This document shows, in pieces, positions 51,475 to 51,719 of a DNA stretch of 51,719 nucleotides. Source of the DNA: Oscillospiraceae bacterium (lineage in GTDB: Bacteria > Bacillota > Clostridia > Oscillospirales > Oscillospiraceae); contig SVMI01000012.1 in assembly GCA_015067495.1 (NCBI GenBank), positions 1-51,719 on the forward strand, written 5' to 3'. A program made the position numbers and the translations under genes. The notes beneath the pieces are model-generated. The model was not told the origin of the DNA and did no database searches. It saw only the letters and a program-made list of their open reading frames with translations. How positions within the stretch are numbered: the stretch's first letter is position 1; every line of letters begins with the position of its first letter.

Positions 51475-51511
51475 AAAAAATGACCAACACCGTTTGGTGT
51501 TGGCTATTTTT
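51475..51511 (-). terminator. Terminator after the tRNA-Thr fragment
   Basis: CCAACACC (51484-51491), loop GTTT, GGTGTTGG (51496-51503), flanked by AAAAAA and TTTTTT. Read on the minus strand it follows the tRNA 3' end by one or two bases, and it also faces away from the lipoprotein gene start. Confidence 0.85.
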
Positions 51512-51556
51512 TGGAGCTGCTAGCCAGATTTGAACTGGCGACCTCATCCTTACCAA
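51512..51556 (-). pseudogene. 3' half of a tRNA-Thr(GGT) gene, probable attachment site
   Basis: Read on the minus strand, the sequence gives a complete 3' half of a tRNA. It has anticodon loop TTGGTAA (anticodon GGT at 51552-51554), 3' anticodon stem GGATG, variable loop AGGTC, T arm GCCAG-TTCAAAT-CTGGC, acceptor strand TAGCAGC, discriminator T, and encoded CCA. The 5' half is missing: the bases before the anticodon loop (TCCCA) cannot pair with GGATG, and no D arm follows. A break at the anticodon loop is typical where an integrase recombines into a tRNA gene. Confidence 0.85.
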
Positions 51557-51719
51557 TGGGATTTTTGCCGTGTTGAGCCGTGATATGCAGTTGTGAAAAG
51601 TATTGAATTGCAACGGTTTTTCCGCTTTCCCGTTTTGTATCGTGGCAAAAGTTTGGCGACCGTTTTATAACTTGGGTCGCCATTTGGTCGCCAAATCCGC
51701 CACACTGACACACTATCAG
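51557..51719. mobile_element. Probable end of an integrated element
   Basis: The DNA to the right of the tRNA break is non-tRNA and rich in a short repeat: TTTGGCGACC (51652-51661) and its reverse complement GGTCGCCAAA (51686-51695), with another GGTCGCCA at 51675-51682. Such repeats near an attachment site resemble integrase arm-binding sites. No full gene lies in this stretch; an open frame running into the tRNA fragment looks like a read-through artefact. The element would continue beyond the window. Confidence 0.45.

Noticed and set aside
51504..51713. 69-codon open frame on the - strand
   Set aside because: Its last residues are translated from the tRNA-Thr 3' half, a well-known artefact; the rest has no family resemblance.

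Overview
The window reads as a chromosomal segment of a Gram-positive Clostridia-type anaerobe, probably a gut member of the Oscillospiraceae/Ruminococcaceae (Bacillota). The grounds are gene order (yicC-remA-gmk-rpoZ-priA-def-fmt-rsmB-rlmN-prpC-prkC-rsgA, and a complete S10-spc-alpha ribosomal operon), zinc-form S14 and L36, a type-Z S14, strong AGGAGG ribosome binding sites, TTGACA-17-TATAAT promoters and moderately high GC. The genus cannot be fixed from the sequence alone.

Layout. 1-590: AT-richer DNA with the C-terminal remnant of a large serine recombinase. 666-1025 (-): RNase P RNA, whose promoter is divergent from that of murD. 1156-3697: murD-ispD-ispF (cell wall and MEP isoprenoid synthesis). 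3986-6469: polar amino acid ABC transporter (binding lipoprotein, permease, ATPase). 6645-7136: orphan lipoprotein. 7392-8767: DUF3343 protein plus cysteine desulfurase-like enzyme. 8878-23346: one run of 15 genes with one clear promoter and one clear terminator. It links c-di-AMP synthesis (cdaA-cdaR), RNA turnover (yicC), GMP kinase, omega, PriA, initiator-tRNA formylation and deformylation, rRNA methylation, the PrpC/PrkC phosphatase-kinase pair and RsgA.

23478-39479: a 16-kb ribosomal operon from rpsJ to rplQ. It includes secY, adk, map, a KOW protein, infA and rpoA. A roughly 265-nt leader precedes it and contains a terminator-like hairpin, and structured spacers precede rplC, rpsH and rpoA.

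39584-50290: an accessory metabolic region. On + are an AraC regulator and an ADP-ribosylglycohydrolase-family protein. A DeoR repressor (-) and a YgjV membrane protein (+) diverge around an inverted-repeat operator. On the - strand an operon reads nagA, nagB-like, amidohydrolase and DUF4832-type glycosidase-like protein, followed by a CE15-like esterase with its own promoter. None of these enzymes has a signal peptide and no transporter is present, so the set looks like a cytoplasmic pathway for an imported, amino-sugar-containing, probably esterified glycan. A D-lactate dehydrogenase-like enzyme with a four-cysteine tail follows.

50444-51719: a lipoprotein with tandem Cys3His repeats, then the 3' half of a tRNA-Thr(GGT) gene broken exactly at the anticodon loop. 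That break looks like the attachment-site junction of an integrated element extending to the right of the window. The most interesting items are the amino-sugar/esterase locus, the S10 leader, the tRNA-Thr junction, the Cys3His repeat lipoprotein and the Cys-tailed dehydrogenase.
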